Assembly (NCBI GenBank): GCA_023259315.1
Contig: JAHFQL010000012.1
Location: 1 to 19,454 of the forward strand
Source of the DNA: Candidatus Woesearchaeota archaeon
GTDB lineage: Archaea; Nanoarchaeota; Nanoarchaeia; Woesearchaeales; GW2011-AR4
Direction: 5' to 3'
DNA: 19,454 nt
Every line of letters starts with the position of its first letter. The stretch's first letter is position 1. Made by a program: the position numbers and the translations under genes. The notes under the pieces are model-generated. The model had not been told where the DNA came from. It did no database searches and saw only the letters and a list, made by a program, of their open reading frames with translations. Shown piece by piece: positions 13,034-19,454 of this stretch.

Positions 13034-14959
13034 ATGTCAAAAATCAAAATAACTTTGCCGAATGGAAGCATCAGGGAATATCCAAAGGGAACAACTGCAG
13101 GACAGATTGCATTCGACATAGGAAAAAAGCTCGGCGAAGATGCATTAATTGCAGATGTTGACAACAGATTAGTTGATTTGTCATTTGAAATAGAAGAAGA
13201 TTCAAAAATAAAAATCATAACTTACCAGAATAAGGAAGGCATTGAGGCATTTCGCCATTCAACAGCGCATCTTCTTGCTCATGCAGTTGTCGAATTGTTC
13301 CCAGATGCAAAGCCAACAATAGGCCCTGTTGTTGAAGAAGGATTCTATTATGATTTTGATATTGGGCATCATTTTGTTCCGGAGGATTTGAATAAAATAG
13401 AGCAAAGAATGCATGAGATTGCAAAAAAAGATTACAAAGTTGAGAGAATAGAATTAACTGAAAGCGAAGCAAAAAAACTTTTCAAAAGCAATCCCTATAA
13501 GATAGAGCTGATTGAGGAATTCCATAAAGAGCAGCAGCCGATAAGCGCTTACAGGCAGGGCGATTTTATAGACTTGTGCAGAGGCCCCCACATTTCAAAC
13601 ACAGGCAAAATAAAAGCATTCAAGCTTACAAAAATTGCAGCAGCTTATTGGAGAAGTAATCCAAAAAATGCGCAGTTGCAGAGAATTTATGGAATCAGCT
13701 TTCCTGAAAAAAGCCAGCTGGAGCAGCATTTAAAACTTTTGGAAGAAGCTGAGAAAAGGGACCATAGAAAGATTGGAAAGCAGCTGGAGTGGTTTGATTT
13801 TTTTGAAGAGTCACCTGGTGCTCCGTTTTTTTATCCGAAAGGAACCATAATCTATAATCAACTGATAAATTTCATAAGAAACGAATATAAGAAAAGAGGT
13901 TATCAGGAGGTTATTACACCTCTCTTGTATGAAAAATCTTTATGGCTTACATCAGGTCATTGGGAGCATTTTAAAGAGCATATGTTCACATTGCAGTCAG
14001 AAGGCAAGGAATATGCGATAAAGCCAATGAACTGCCCTTCCCATGTTCTCATATACAAATCAAAATCAAGAAGCTACAAGGAATTGCCTTTGAGAATTGC
14101 AGACTTTGCGCCATTGCACAGAAACGAGCTTTCTGGAGTTTTGGCAGGCTTGACAAGAGTAAGAAAAATGTCGCAGGATGACAGCCATATTTTTATTGCG
14201 CCCGAGCAGATTGAAGGCGAGATTTTTAGAGTTTTAGATTTTACACATTATATTTACAATGAAGTTTTTGATTTTGGGTATGCAGTTGAATTAAGCACAA
14301 GGCCAGAGAAATACATGGGAACTCTTGATGATTGGAGCAAAGCAGAAGAGTCGCTTAAGAAAGCTCTTGATAAAAAAAATATAAAATATGAAATCAAGGC
14401 TGGAGAAGGGGCATTTTATGGTCCAAAAATTGATTTTCACATCAAGGATGCTTTGGGAAGGAACTGGCAGCTTGCAACAATACAGCTCGATTTCCAATTG
14501 CCTGAAAAGTTTGATGCAACTTACATCGGTGCTGACAACTCAAAGCATAATGTTGTAATGATTCATCGAGCTTTGCTTGGCTCTATTGAACGGTTCATTG
14601 GAATCTTAGTCGAGCATTACGCAGGCAAGCTTCCATTATGGCTTGCTCCAGTTCAAGTTAAAATTTTAACAGTTGCTGACAGGTTTGAAAAATATGCAGC
14701 CCAAATTAAGGAAGAATTTGAAAAAAATAATTTGAGAGTTGAAGTTGATGCAAGAACAGAAAGCGTAGGCTACAAAGTGAGAGAAGCGCAATTCCAAAAA
14801 ATTCCATTAATCCTGACAGTTGGAGAAAAAGAAGAAAACAACAAAGCTGTTGCCGTTCGAACTTTAGACAATAAAGTTTATTTTGATGTCAAAGTTGAGG
14901 ATTTAATAAAAAAAATATTAAGGAATGTTGAAGAGAAAAGAGTTAAGGCTGAGTTTTAA
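13034..14959 (+). CDS. thrS: Threonyl-tRNA synthetase, bacterial type
   Basis: Activates threonine and charges tRNA-Thr. The 641-aa length and architecture match the bacterial enzyme: TGS domain (1-63, KITLPNGS start), editing domain with HSTAH (75-79) and C182/H186 in LCRGPH, class II core, and anticodon-binding domain (about 537-635, PVQVKILTVAD). The zinc ligands that select threonine fall at C334 (MNCPSH), H385 (DDSHIF) and H511 (MIHRALLGS), the same numbers as in the E. coli enzyme. Motif 2 is LHRNELSG and motif 3 is HRALLGSIERF. Typical archaeal ThrRS instead has a D-aminoacyl-tRNA-deacylase-like N-terminal domain, so this gene was probably acquired from bacteria. The ATG at 13034 begins the TGS strand; an upstream TTG at 12980 would overlap the attenuator region and is unlikely. 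Likely regulated by the Thr-rich leader upstream. Confidence 0.97.
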   Translation: MSKIKITLPNGSIREYPKGTTAGQIAFDIGKKLGEDALIADVDNRLVDLSFEIEEDSKIKIITYQNKEGIEAFRHSTAHLLAHAVVELFPDAKPTIGPVVEEGFYYDFDIGHHFVPEDLNKIEQRMHEIAKKDYKVERIELTESEAKKLFKSNPYKIELIEEFHKEQQPISAYRQGDFIDLCRGPHISNTGKIKAFKLTKIAAAYWRSNPKNAQLQRIYGISFPEKSQLEQHLKLLEEAEKRDHRKIGKQLEWFDFFEESPGAPFFYPKGTIIYNQLINFIRNEYKKRGYQEVITPLLYEKSLWLTSGHWEHFKEHMFTLQSEGKEYAIKPMNCPSHVLIYKSKSRSYKELPLRIADFAPLHRNELSGVLAGLTRVRKMSQDDSHIFIAPEQIEGEIFRVLDFTHYIYNEVFDFGYAVELSTRPEKYMGTLDDWSKAEESLKKALDKKNIKYEIKAGEGAFYGPKIDFHIKDALGRNWQLATIQLDFQLPEKFDATYIGADNSKHNVVMIHRALLGSIERFIGILVEHYAGKLPLWLAPVQVKILTVADRFEKYAAQIKEEFEKNNLRVEVDARTESVGYKVREAQFQKIPLILTVGEKEENNKAVAVRTLDNKVYFDVKVEDLIKKILRNVEEKRVKAEF

Positions 14960-14970
14960 AAAACGCTAGC

Positions 14971-14982
14971 TTTTTATATAAA
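14971..14982 (+). promoter_or_regulatory. TATA box of the 266-aa gene
   Basis: TTTTTATATAAA is centred about 28 nt before the ATG at 15005, implying a leaderless message and supporting the first ATG over the one six codons later. Confidence 0.6.
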
Positions 14983-15004
14983 TTGTTTTCACTTAACAAT
15001 TGTA

Positions 15005-15805
15005 ATGGTTAGTGCAGAGGTAATGGGGGAAAGTCTAGAGACTCGGCTTGGTCATGTGTTTGCTTCTCGACTTGTAAATCCAAATTCTACTTTTTCTTTG
15101 GAAAGAATGCCGTTAAAAGACAAAAAAGGCAAGCCATTTCAGGGAAAAGAGCGCAAAACAGCATTGCGGCACAACAGATTACTGGACCTTTCAGCTTTTT
15201 TCAGGCAGCTTCCCCCTTATATTTGTTATTGGGTGCGATATGAAGCAGCAAACGGGCGAAAAAGAGAAGCGTCATTGTTTTATGCTATCCCAATAGGAAT
15301 GGAGGATTTCATCAAGCTGCATTTTGGCGCACCAATCGGTGTTGGGTTTCCTGCTCATTCATATACTCAGTTGGAGATTATAGATGCATTTCTTTTGTTT
15401 GCCGAACAGCTTAATAAAAGAAGAGTCGGTTACGAAAACTTACCAAGGGCAAGGCATTTTACTGGACAACATAGCGATAAATATGGGCTATGGAAAGAGA
15501 GAGTTGACTGGGATACTGGCGGCTTGTGGACAGATAGAATTGAGGAATTAGATGATTTCCTTGATAGAGTTTCCATATCACCGATGGATTACACCCTATT
15601 CTCTTACGGCTACCCATTTGATGGACTTGCAAAAACCCTAAAAGAGGGAAAAGTTGCACTGAAATTGTCAGTTAAAAGGGAGCCATTAACATCATCGGAT
15701 ATATTTTATAAAATACCAAGGATTCTTACCCCCTTGCACATGAGATTTAAGGATTATATTGAAAGAGTTAATGAAGATCGTTGCAGTAACAACTCCTCTC
15801 TTTAA
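15005..15805 (+). CDS. Protein of unknown function
   Basis: A 266-aa, probably soluble cytoplasmic protein that I do not recognise. No signal peptide, membrane helix, nucleotide-binding loop or Cys pair motif is visible. Features to note are a basic N-terminal third (KDKKGKPFQGKERKTALRHNR, about 38-58), aromatic-rich central segments (FFRQLPPYICYWVRYEA and LFYAIPIGMEDFIKLHFGAP), a Trp/Asp-rich stretch (WKERVDWDTGGLWTDRIEELDDFLDRV) and a basic C-terminal region. The basic N-terminus could bind nucleic acid, but this is speculation. It has its own promoter 45 bp after thrS, so it is not clearly part of the same operon, and it converges on the beta-propeller gene with a 52-bp AT-rich gap that carries two AAGTTAACA copies (15803 and 15842). 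Confidence 0.75.
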   Translation: MVSAEVMGESLETRLGHVFASRLVNPNSTFSLERMPLKDKKGKPFQGKERKTALRHNRLLDLSAFFRQLPPYICYWVRYEAANGRKREASLFYAIPIGMEDFIKLHFGAPIGVGFPAHSYTQLEIIDAFLLFAEQLNKRRVGYENLPRARHFTGQHSDKYGLWKERVDWDTGGLWTDRIEELDDFLDRVSISPMDYTLFSYGYPFDGLAKTLKEGKVALKLSVKREPLTSSDIFYKIPRILTPLHMRFKDYIERVNEDRCSNNSSL

Positions 15806-15857
15806 GTTAACACATTCTAAAAACAAATATAACAATCTTAAAAGTTAACAACAAATT

Positions 15858-18194
15858 TTATTCAACAACATATGGCTGAGGCCCTTCATAATACTTAACT
15901 TTTTCATAAGGCAGCTTTATTTCTTTTAATTCTTTGCTTATGTCATTAATGTCATTCGCTTTTATTTTAATTGCTGAAACTGTGTAAAGCACATCATCCA
16001 TGTATAATGCCCTTCTTACAGCATTTGGTGAGCCATAATATGCATAATTTTGGTCTTCATCGCCTTCATTATGGGTTATTTTTCCTTTAAGCTTAAAGCC
16101 ATCTTCAGGAGTCAAGCCAAAAACATATGCGCCCTGCCAGTATCTTTGTGTGTAATAGCCAAGTCTTGAGTCGTAAATTAGTTTGCCTTTCACTTCTGTT
16201 ACTGGAATGACAAGCAAATCTTTTTTCTTGTCAAACAAGAATGCCTTGTGGTCGAACAACGCCTCTGAATCTGTTCCTTGGTCGCCGATTTCATACTTGT
16301 CAAGCTGCTTTGGGTTTTTTACATCAGACACATCAAACAAGGCAATTTTTACCCCTTTTGTTGAAATGCCGCCCCATTCATTTGAATCTGTTTCTTTTCC
16401 CACACCAATAATATGGTTTTCATCATACGGGTGCAAATAATCTGAAAATCCAGGTATTTTTAATTGGCCCAGTACCTCCGGATTTTGCGGATTTGACAAG
16501 TCTATTACAAATAATGGATCAACCCTTTTGAAAGTAACCATGTACAGCCTATCTCCAATGAATCTTGTTGAATAAATCCTTTCATCTGGTGCTATTGCTT
16601 CAAGTTGGCCGATGGCCTTCATATCTTTATTCAAGACATATACGTTATTGTACATTACATTTGTTGTCTGCCTTATAGGCATTGGTGCAATCGACATTTT
16701 TCCTTCCACAGCTTTTCCAGTTGGCGCCACTGTAGATGATTGGGCAATAACACTTACACCACCTTCAGAGCCAATTGCACCACGCATTGACAATGGAACA
16801 TTTCGATATATTTCAGTTGTTGTTGCAACTCTCATGTTTCCATCGTATTCATCCATTGAAAACTGGTTCAATAAATATCCTGAAACTTCTCCTTTGGTTT
16901 GATAATTTATCTCTCCTCTGTCAATTCCTATTTTATGAATCACGGTTTTTCTCCTTTCAGCTTCAAGCTTTGCTTCATATTCATCAATTGCTTCACTTAT
17001 TTTTTCCTGCAATTTTTCTTTTTCGTTTTCATTCATTTTGTTGTACATCTCTTCAAGCACACCAGAGATTTTATCCCATTTTTCGTATGCATCCAAATTC
17101 TTGTCCTCTTTTATTTCTTTTATTCTGATTTGTGGGTCAGAAGGCAGCAACGGCACTACAATATCATAAAATTGCTTTTCATTGTGATTTTCGTAATATA
17201 TGTAAGGCAGGTTTTTTTGATAAGCTAGGTATATATTACTCTTAGACACATAGATTGTATTTGCGTACCCCATCATGAAAGTCTTTGCATCAACCTTGTC
17301 GTTTCCCCCGAAAAGATTGAAAGAAGCAACTGTGTTGAAATTATAGTTGTATTCTGGATTGTCGAAGTAGTAAATTTCCGGCTTCATTATGACTTTTGAT
17401 GACTCACGGATTGCAGGCACATCAACATATCTTTCATAGTAATACACATTATCCTGCACGATGAAATATACATAGTCGCCAATCATTCTTGACTGCAGAT
17501 AGTAGCCGTTAAGGTTGTAGTCCTTTACAAGCTTCGGGTTGCTCCTGTCGGAAATGTCGTAAACGTAAGCATGCGTTTGCTGCGTGTACTTTGGCCTTGG
17601 AATGTAATCATATTGTGCATAAACAGGCACTTGGTCGTTTCCATCAGCGAAAACAATAAGCCTGTCCTTGTTGACAAAAATATTCCTAGGCATGTACTTA
17701 AGCTCTGTTTTAGAGATCACTTTTGCATTGTCAGTAGGGAATGCATTCACTATCACAAGCTTGTTCTGCGTTATTGTGTAGATGTACTTATCATCATTTT
17801 TTACAAAATCAGCTTCGTCAACTCCCTCTACTTGCACATTCGTCTTTGAATAAGATGATGCGCTTTCGCCCAAATCAGCGCTTTTTGCTGCAGAAGGTGC
17901 TGCTGATTCTGCAACAGAAATTCCACTTAAAGCGCCACCTGAAACGCCTTTATCGAAAATTGCAGTCTGGCCCTGCTGGGATTTGATTTTATCAAGGAAA
18001 TTCTTTAGCTGCTCTACAGATGAGAATTTTTTCAGTTCCTGGGTTGATTGTAGCTCTGCTTTTCCAGATTCTTTTTTTATATCTCCTGTGCTGCCTTTGT
18101 CTGATGGAGAAACCTGTGTTGTAGTGCAGGATACAACCAAAGCAATCGCCAAAATAATTAAAAAGTACAATCCGAATAATTTTTTTGTTTTCAT
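15858..18194 (-). CDS. Secreted beta-propeller domain lipoprotein
   Basis: A 778-aa exported protein. The N-terminus (KTKKLFGLYFLIILAIALVV) ends in a lipobox VVSC with Cys23, so it is probably lipid-anchored outside the cell, followed by a Ser/Lys/Glu-rich linker to about residue 115. From 119 the protein matches the archaeal/bacterial beta-propeller family (COG4880 type): TNVQVEGVDEADFVKNDDKY, then IYTITQNKLVIVNAFP. Repeated blade motifs follow, such as AYVYDISDRSNPKLV, LFVIDLSNPQNPEVLGQLKI and IALFDVSDVKNPKQLD. A highly charged helical insert of about 60 residues (near 350-410) interrupts the propeller. The C-terminus carries short conserved stretches such as DDVLYTVSAIKIKA. Function is unknown; such proteins may bind partners or glycans at the cell surface. 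An AAGGTA site precedes the ATG. Confidence 0.88.
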   Translation of the reverse strand: MKTKKLFGLYFLIILAIALVVSCTTTQVSPSDKGSTGDIKKESGKAELQSTQELKKFSSVEQLKNFLDKIKSQQGQTAIFDKGVSGGALSGISVAESAAPSAAKSADLGESASSYSKTNVQVEGVDEADFVKNDDKYIYTITQNKLVIVNAFPTDNAKVISKTELKYMPRNIFVNKDRLIVFADGNDQVPVYAQYDYIPRPKYTQQTHAYVYDISDRSNPKLVKDYNLNGYYLQSRMIGDYVYFIVQDNVYYYERYVDVPAIRESSKVIMKPEIYYFDNPEYNYNFNTVASFNLFGGNDKVDAKTFMMGYANTIYVSKSNIYLAYQKNLPYIYYENHNEKQFYDIVVPLLPSDPQIRIKEIKEDKNLDAYEKWDKISGVLEEMYNKMNENEKEKLQEKISEAIDEYEAKLEAERRKTVIHKIGIDRGEINYQTKGEVSGYLLNQFSMDEYDGNMRVATTTEIYRNVPLSMRGAIGSEGGVSVIAQSSTVAPTGKAVEGKMSIAPMPIRQTTNVMYNNVYVLNKDMKAIGQLEAIAPDERIYSTRFIGDRLYMVTFKRVDPLFVIDLSNPQNPEVLGQLKIPGFSDYLHPYDENHIIGVGKETDSNEWGGISTKGVKIALFDVSDVKNPKQLDKYEIGDQGTDSEALFDHKAFLFDKKKDLLVIPVTEVKGKLIYDSRLGYYTQRYWQGAYVFGLTPEDGFKLKGKITHNEGDEDQNYAYYGSPNAVRRALYMDDVLYTVSAIKIKANDINDISKELKEIKLPYEKVKYYEGPQPYVVE

Positions 18195-18272
18195 TTTTAT
18201 TACCTTGCTTATTGTTAATTTTGATGTTTTATTTTTATATTATTTTTAATCTCTTTTTGATGTAAATTCATT

Positions 18273-18284
18273 CTTTTATAAATA
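18273..18284 (-). promoter_or_regulatory. Candidate TATA box of the beta-propeller gene
   Basis: The minus strand reads TATTTATAAAAG, predicting a start near 18250 and a 5' UTR of about 55 nt that includes the AAGGTA ribosome site at 18201-18206. Confidence 0.5.
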
Positions 18285-18313
18285 CTTATCTTTAACTTCA
18301 AAATGGTTTGAAG

Positions 18314-19060
18314 CTATACTTCTGGTTTTTTTCTTATTATTCCCCATGCAAAATACAGTACAATAGCAAATAACGCTCCCAGCAAAAACCATAAAGCAAT
18401 ATTAGACCAAATTGAAGGCTGGGTTATGATTGTGTTTGTTGTTGTTTGTGGCGTTAAAGCATACTCTGTAGTCCTGTTTATCAATTCCTGCGTCACATTT
18501 GGAGATGCCATAGTTGCCTGTTGAATTTGATTTGCAGCTCCTGCTTGTCCAATTGACGCCACTCCCTTTACAAGGTCGGCAGATTCTGCAACTTTTTGTG
18601 TAATTAAAGTTTCTCTAACTAGTGTCTGTTTAGTGCTTGAGAATATTTCTGTAATACCTCCTTTAACGAAAAATCTTTGAAGATACTGAATAACAAGTGC
18701 AGCGCCGCCCACAACAAGCAGAACAGGAAGAATGCTCTTCAATTTTTCTTTTATTCCCGAAGTTTTTTTTGGCGCTATTATTATATATTTGTTAGCCAAT
18801 CTATAATGGCTTACCTCCTTCCCCTTTTGGCTGTAATGAAATTCTTCTGCGCTAATCAAGCCAGTTTCCATAAGCTGCTGAAGATTATAATGCACTGTTG
18901 AGATTGGTATTTGCAACTTTTCAGCAAGCTCTGATTCTGTTGCTTCTTTATTCGATAAGTAATCCAATATTTTTCTGCATGACTCGTTGCTTATGACATT
19001 AGATATCTTTTTTATCTTTTCATCTTCCATCGATAAAAGAAGGAAATTCTTGTTTGCCAT
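18314..19060 (-). CDS. Membrane-anchored winged-helix (ArsR-like) regulator
   Basis: A 248-aa protein with a DNA-binding winged helix at residues 18-90: ESCRKILDYLSNKEATESEL (26-45), recognition helix ISTVHYNLQQLMETGLI (53-69) and wing HYSQKGKEVSHYRLANKYIII. A transmembrane helix follows (109-127, ILPVLLVVGGAALVIQYL). Next is a Thr/Gln/Ala-rich region (about 135-216) without obvious fold, and then a second helix (217-241) ending in RKKPEV. The DNA-binding domain would be inside the cell and the middle region outside, a one-component sensor layout seen in many archaeal membrane regulators. The start is the ATG at 19060 because the TATA box is 26 nt upstream; a TTG at 19069 would lie ahead of the likely transcript start, and the ATG at 19030 is a weaker option. 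The beta-propeller gene downstream is a plausible target. Confidence 0.85.
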   Translation of the reverse strand: MANKNFLLLSMEDEKIKKISNVISNESCRKILDYLSNKEATESELAEKLQIPISTVHYNLQQLMETGLISAEEFHYSQKGKEVSHYRLANKYIIIAPKKTSGIKEKLKSILPVLLVVGGAALVIQYLQRFFVKGGITEIFSSTKQTLVRETLITQKVAESADLVKGVASIGQAGAANQIQQATMASPNVTQELINRTTEYALTPQTTTNTIITQPSIWSNIALWFLLGALFAIVLYFAWGIIRKKPEV

Positions 19061-19078
19061 ACAAAGCAATAAGTCGAA

Positions 19079-19091
19079 CCTTTTTAAATAG
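19079..19091 (-). promoter_or_regulatory. TATA box of the membrane winged-helix gene
   Basis: The minus strand reads CTATTTAAAAAGG, centred 26 nt before the ATG at 19060, with an A-rich BRE-like stretch upstream. It implies a leaderless message and decides the start. Confidence 0.6.
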
Positions 19092-19159
19092 TTTTTGATA
19101 GTTTTAAATTGACTTGAAGTTATGTTATTAGTTTAGTCTAATAAACAAAAACGAATAAC

Positions 19160-19168
19160 TTTATAAAT
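19160..19168 (+). promoter_or_regulatory. TATA box of the SRP54 gene
   Basis: TTTATAAAT is centred 27 nt before the ATG at 19191, again the leaderless spacing. Confidence 0.6.
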
Positions 19169-19190
19169 TAAAAATTTATTCTATTTGAGA

Positions 19191-19454
19191 ATGGTCCTCG
19201 AAAAACTAAGCGAGTCATTGAAAAATACCCTTCAGAAAATAGCAAAATCACTTTTTGTAGATGAAAAGCTGATTAACGAATTAATAAAGGATATCCAAAG
19301 GGCTTTGCTGCAGGCTGATGTAAATGTAAAATTAGTTTTTGATTTGACCGAGAAAATAAAAAATCGTGCATTAACTGAGGAATCTCCAAAAGGACTGACA
19401 AAAAAAGAGCAAATTATTAATATAGTGTACGAAGAATTAGTAAATTTTCTAGGA
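19191..19454 (+). CDS. srp54: Signal recognition particle protein SRP54, N-terminal part (runs off the window)
   Basis: The 88 codons present cover the four-helix N domain of the SRP GTPase that delivers ribosomes with signal sequences to the membrane. Diagnostic residues are [17 protein letters not shown] at the start, [20 protein letters not shown] (27-46) with the family's ALL.ADV.V motif, and [18 protein letters not shown] (66-83). The GTPase G domain and the RNA-binding M domain lie beyond the window. The archaeal SRP54 style (a short, direct N-terminus) supports archaeal origin. The partner receptor FtsY shares the N domain, but usually has a long acidic extension before it, so SRP54 is preferred. 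Confidence 0.93.
   Translation, partial: MVLEKLSESLKNTLQKIAKSLFVDEKLINELIKDIQRALLQADVNVKLVFDLTEKIKNRALTEESPKGLTKKEQIINIVYEELVNFLG

Noticed and set aside
19061..19069. TTG start extending the winged-helix regulator by three residues
   Set aside because: The TATA box centred at 19086 puts the transcript start near 19060, at the ATG.

Overview
The window comes from an AT-rich archaeal genome. Archaeal signs are BRE/TATA promoters, an S-layer gene, an SRP54 gene, an AbrB-type regulator, and many promoters whose TATA box lies about 25-29 nt before the start codon, as expected for leaderless mRNAs. A bacterial-type threonyl-tRNA synthetase, a Tat-exported lysozyme-like protein and a MoxR/DUF58/VWA cluster in a very AT-rich background suggest a DPANN lineage such as Woesearchaeota or Pacearchaeota. 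That placement is inference.

Layout. 1-1200 (-): 5' part of an S-layer protein with a long structured 5' UTR. 1201-1513: divergent control region with three perfect inverted repeats. 1514-2752 (+): family 2 glycosyltransferase with TPRs. 2838-3695 (+): Tat-exported lytic-transglycosylase-like protein. 3790-12583 (-): one co-oriented cluster, in transcription order AbrB-like regulator, 35-aa ORF, VWA membrane protein (624 aa), double-VWA membrane protein (825 aa), membrane coiled-coil protein, three-TM membrane protein, MoxR AAA+ ATPase and DUF58 protein. 12584-12871: divergent region with four consecutive perfect hairpins. 12872-12949 (+): 25-aa Thr-rich leader peptide. 13034-14959 (+): thrS. 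15005-15805 (+): unknown soluble protein. 15858-18194 (-): beta-propeller lipoprotein. 18314-19060 (-): membrane-anchored winged-helix regulator. 19191-19454 (+): start of SRP54.

How the genes may work together. The S-layer gene and the divergent glycosyltransferase share a control region, so the enzyme may modify envelope proteins. The MoxR/DUF58/VWA set has the composition of bacterial moxR-bat operons: a cytoplasmic AAA+ ATPase with metal-binding VWA partners on the membrane, thought to act in protein or complex maturation. Its spacers share non-coding repeats, so the set may be co-regulated, possibly by the AbrB protein at its 5' end.

The most interesting signal is the short ORF just upstream of thrS. 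It has its own well-placed promoter, and seven of its last eleven codons specify threonine. It is followed by a small hairpin over its stop codon and by a T-rich stem-loop before thrS. This resembles a ribosome-mediated attenuator of the bacterial thrL kind, in an archaeal setting and in front of a synthetase gene. A second unexpected signal is a relic of the DUF58 C-terminus (eight residues plus stop, all codons changed synonymously) just beyond the intact gene.
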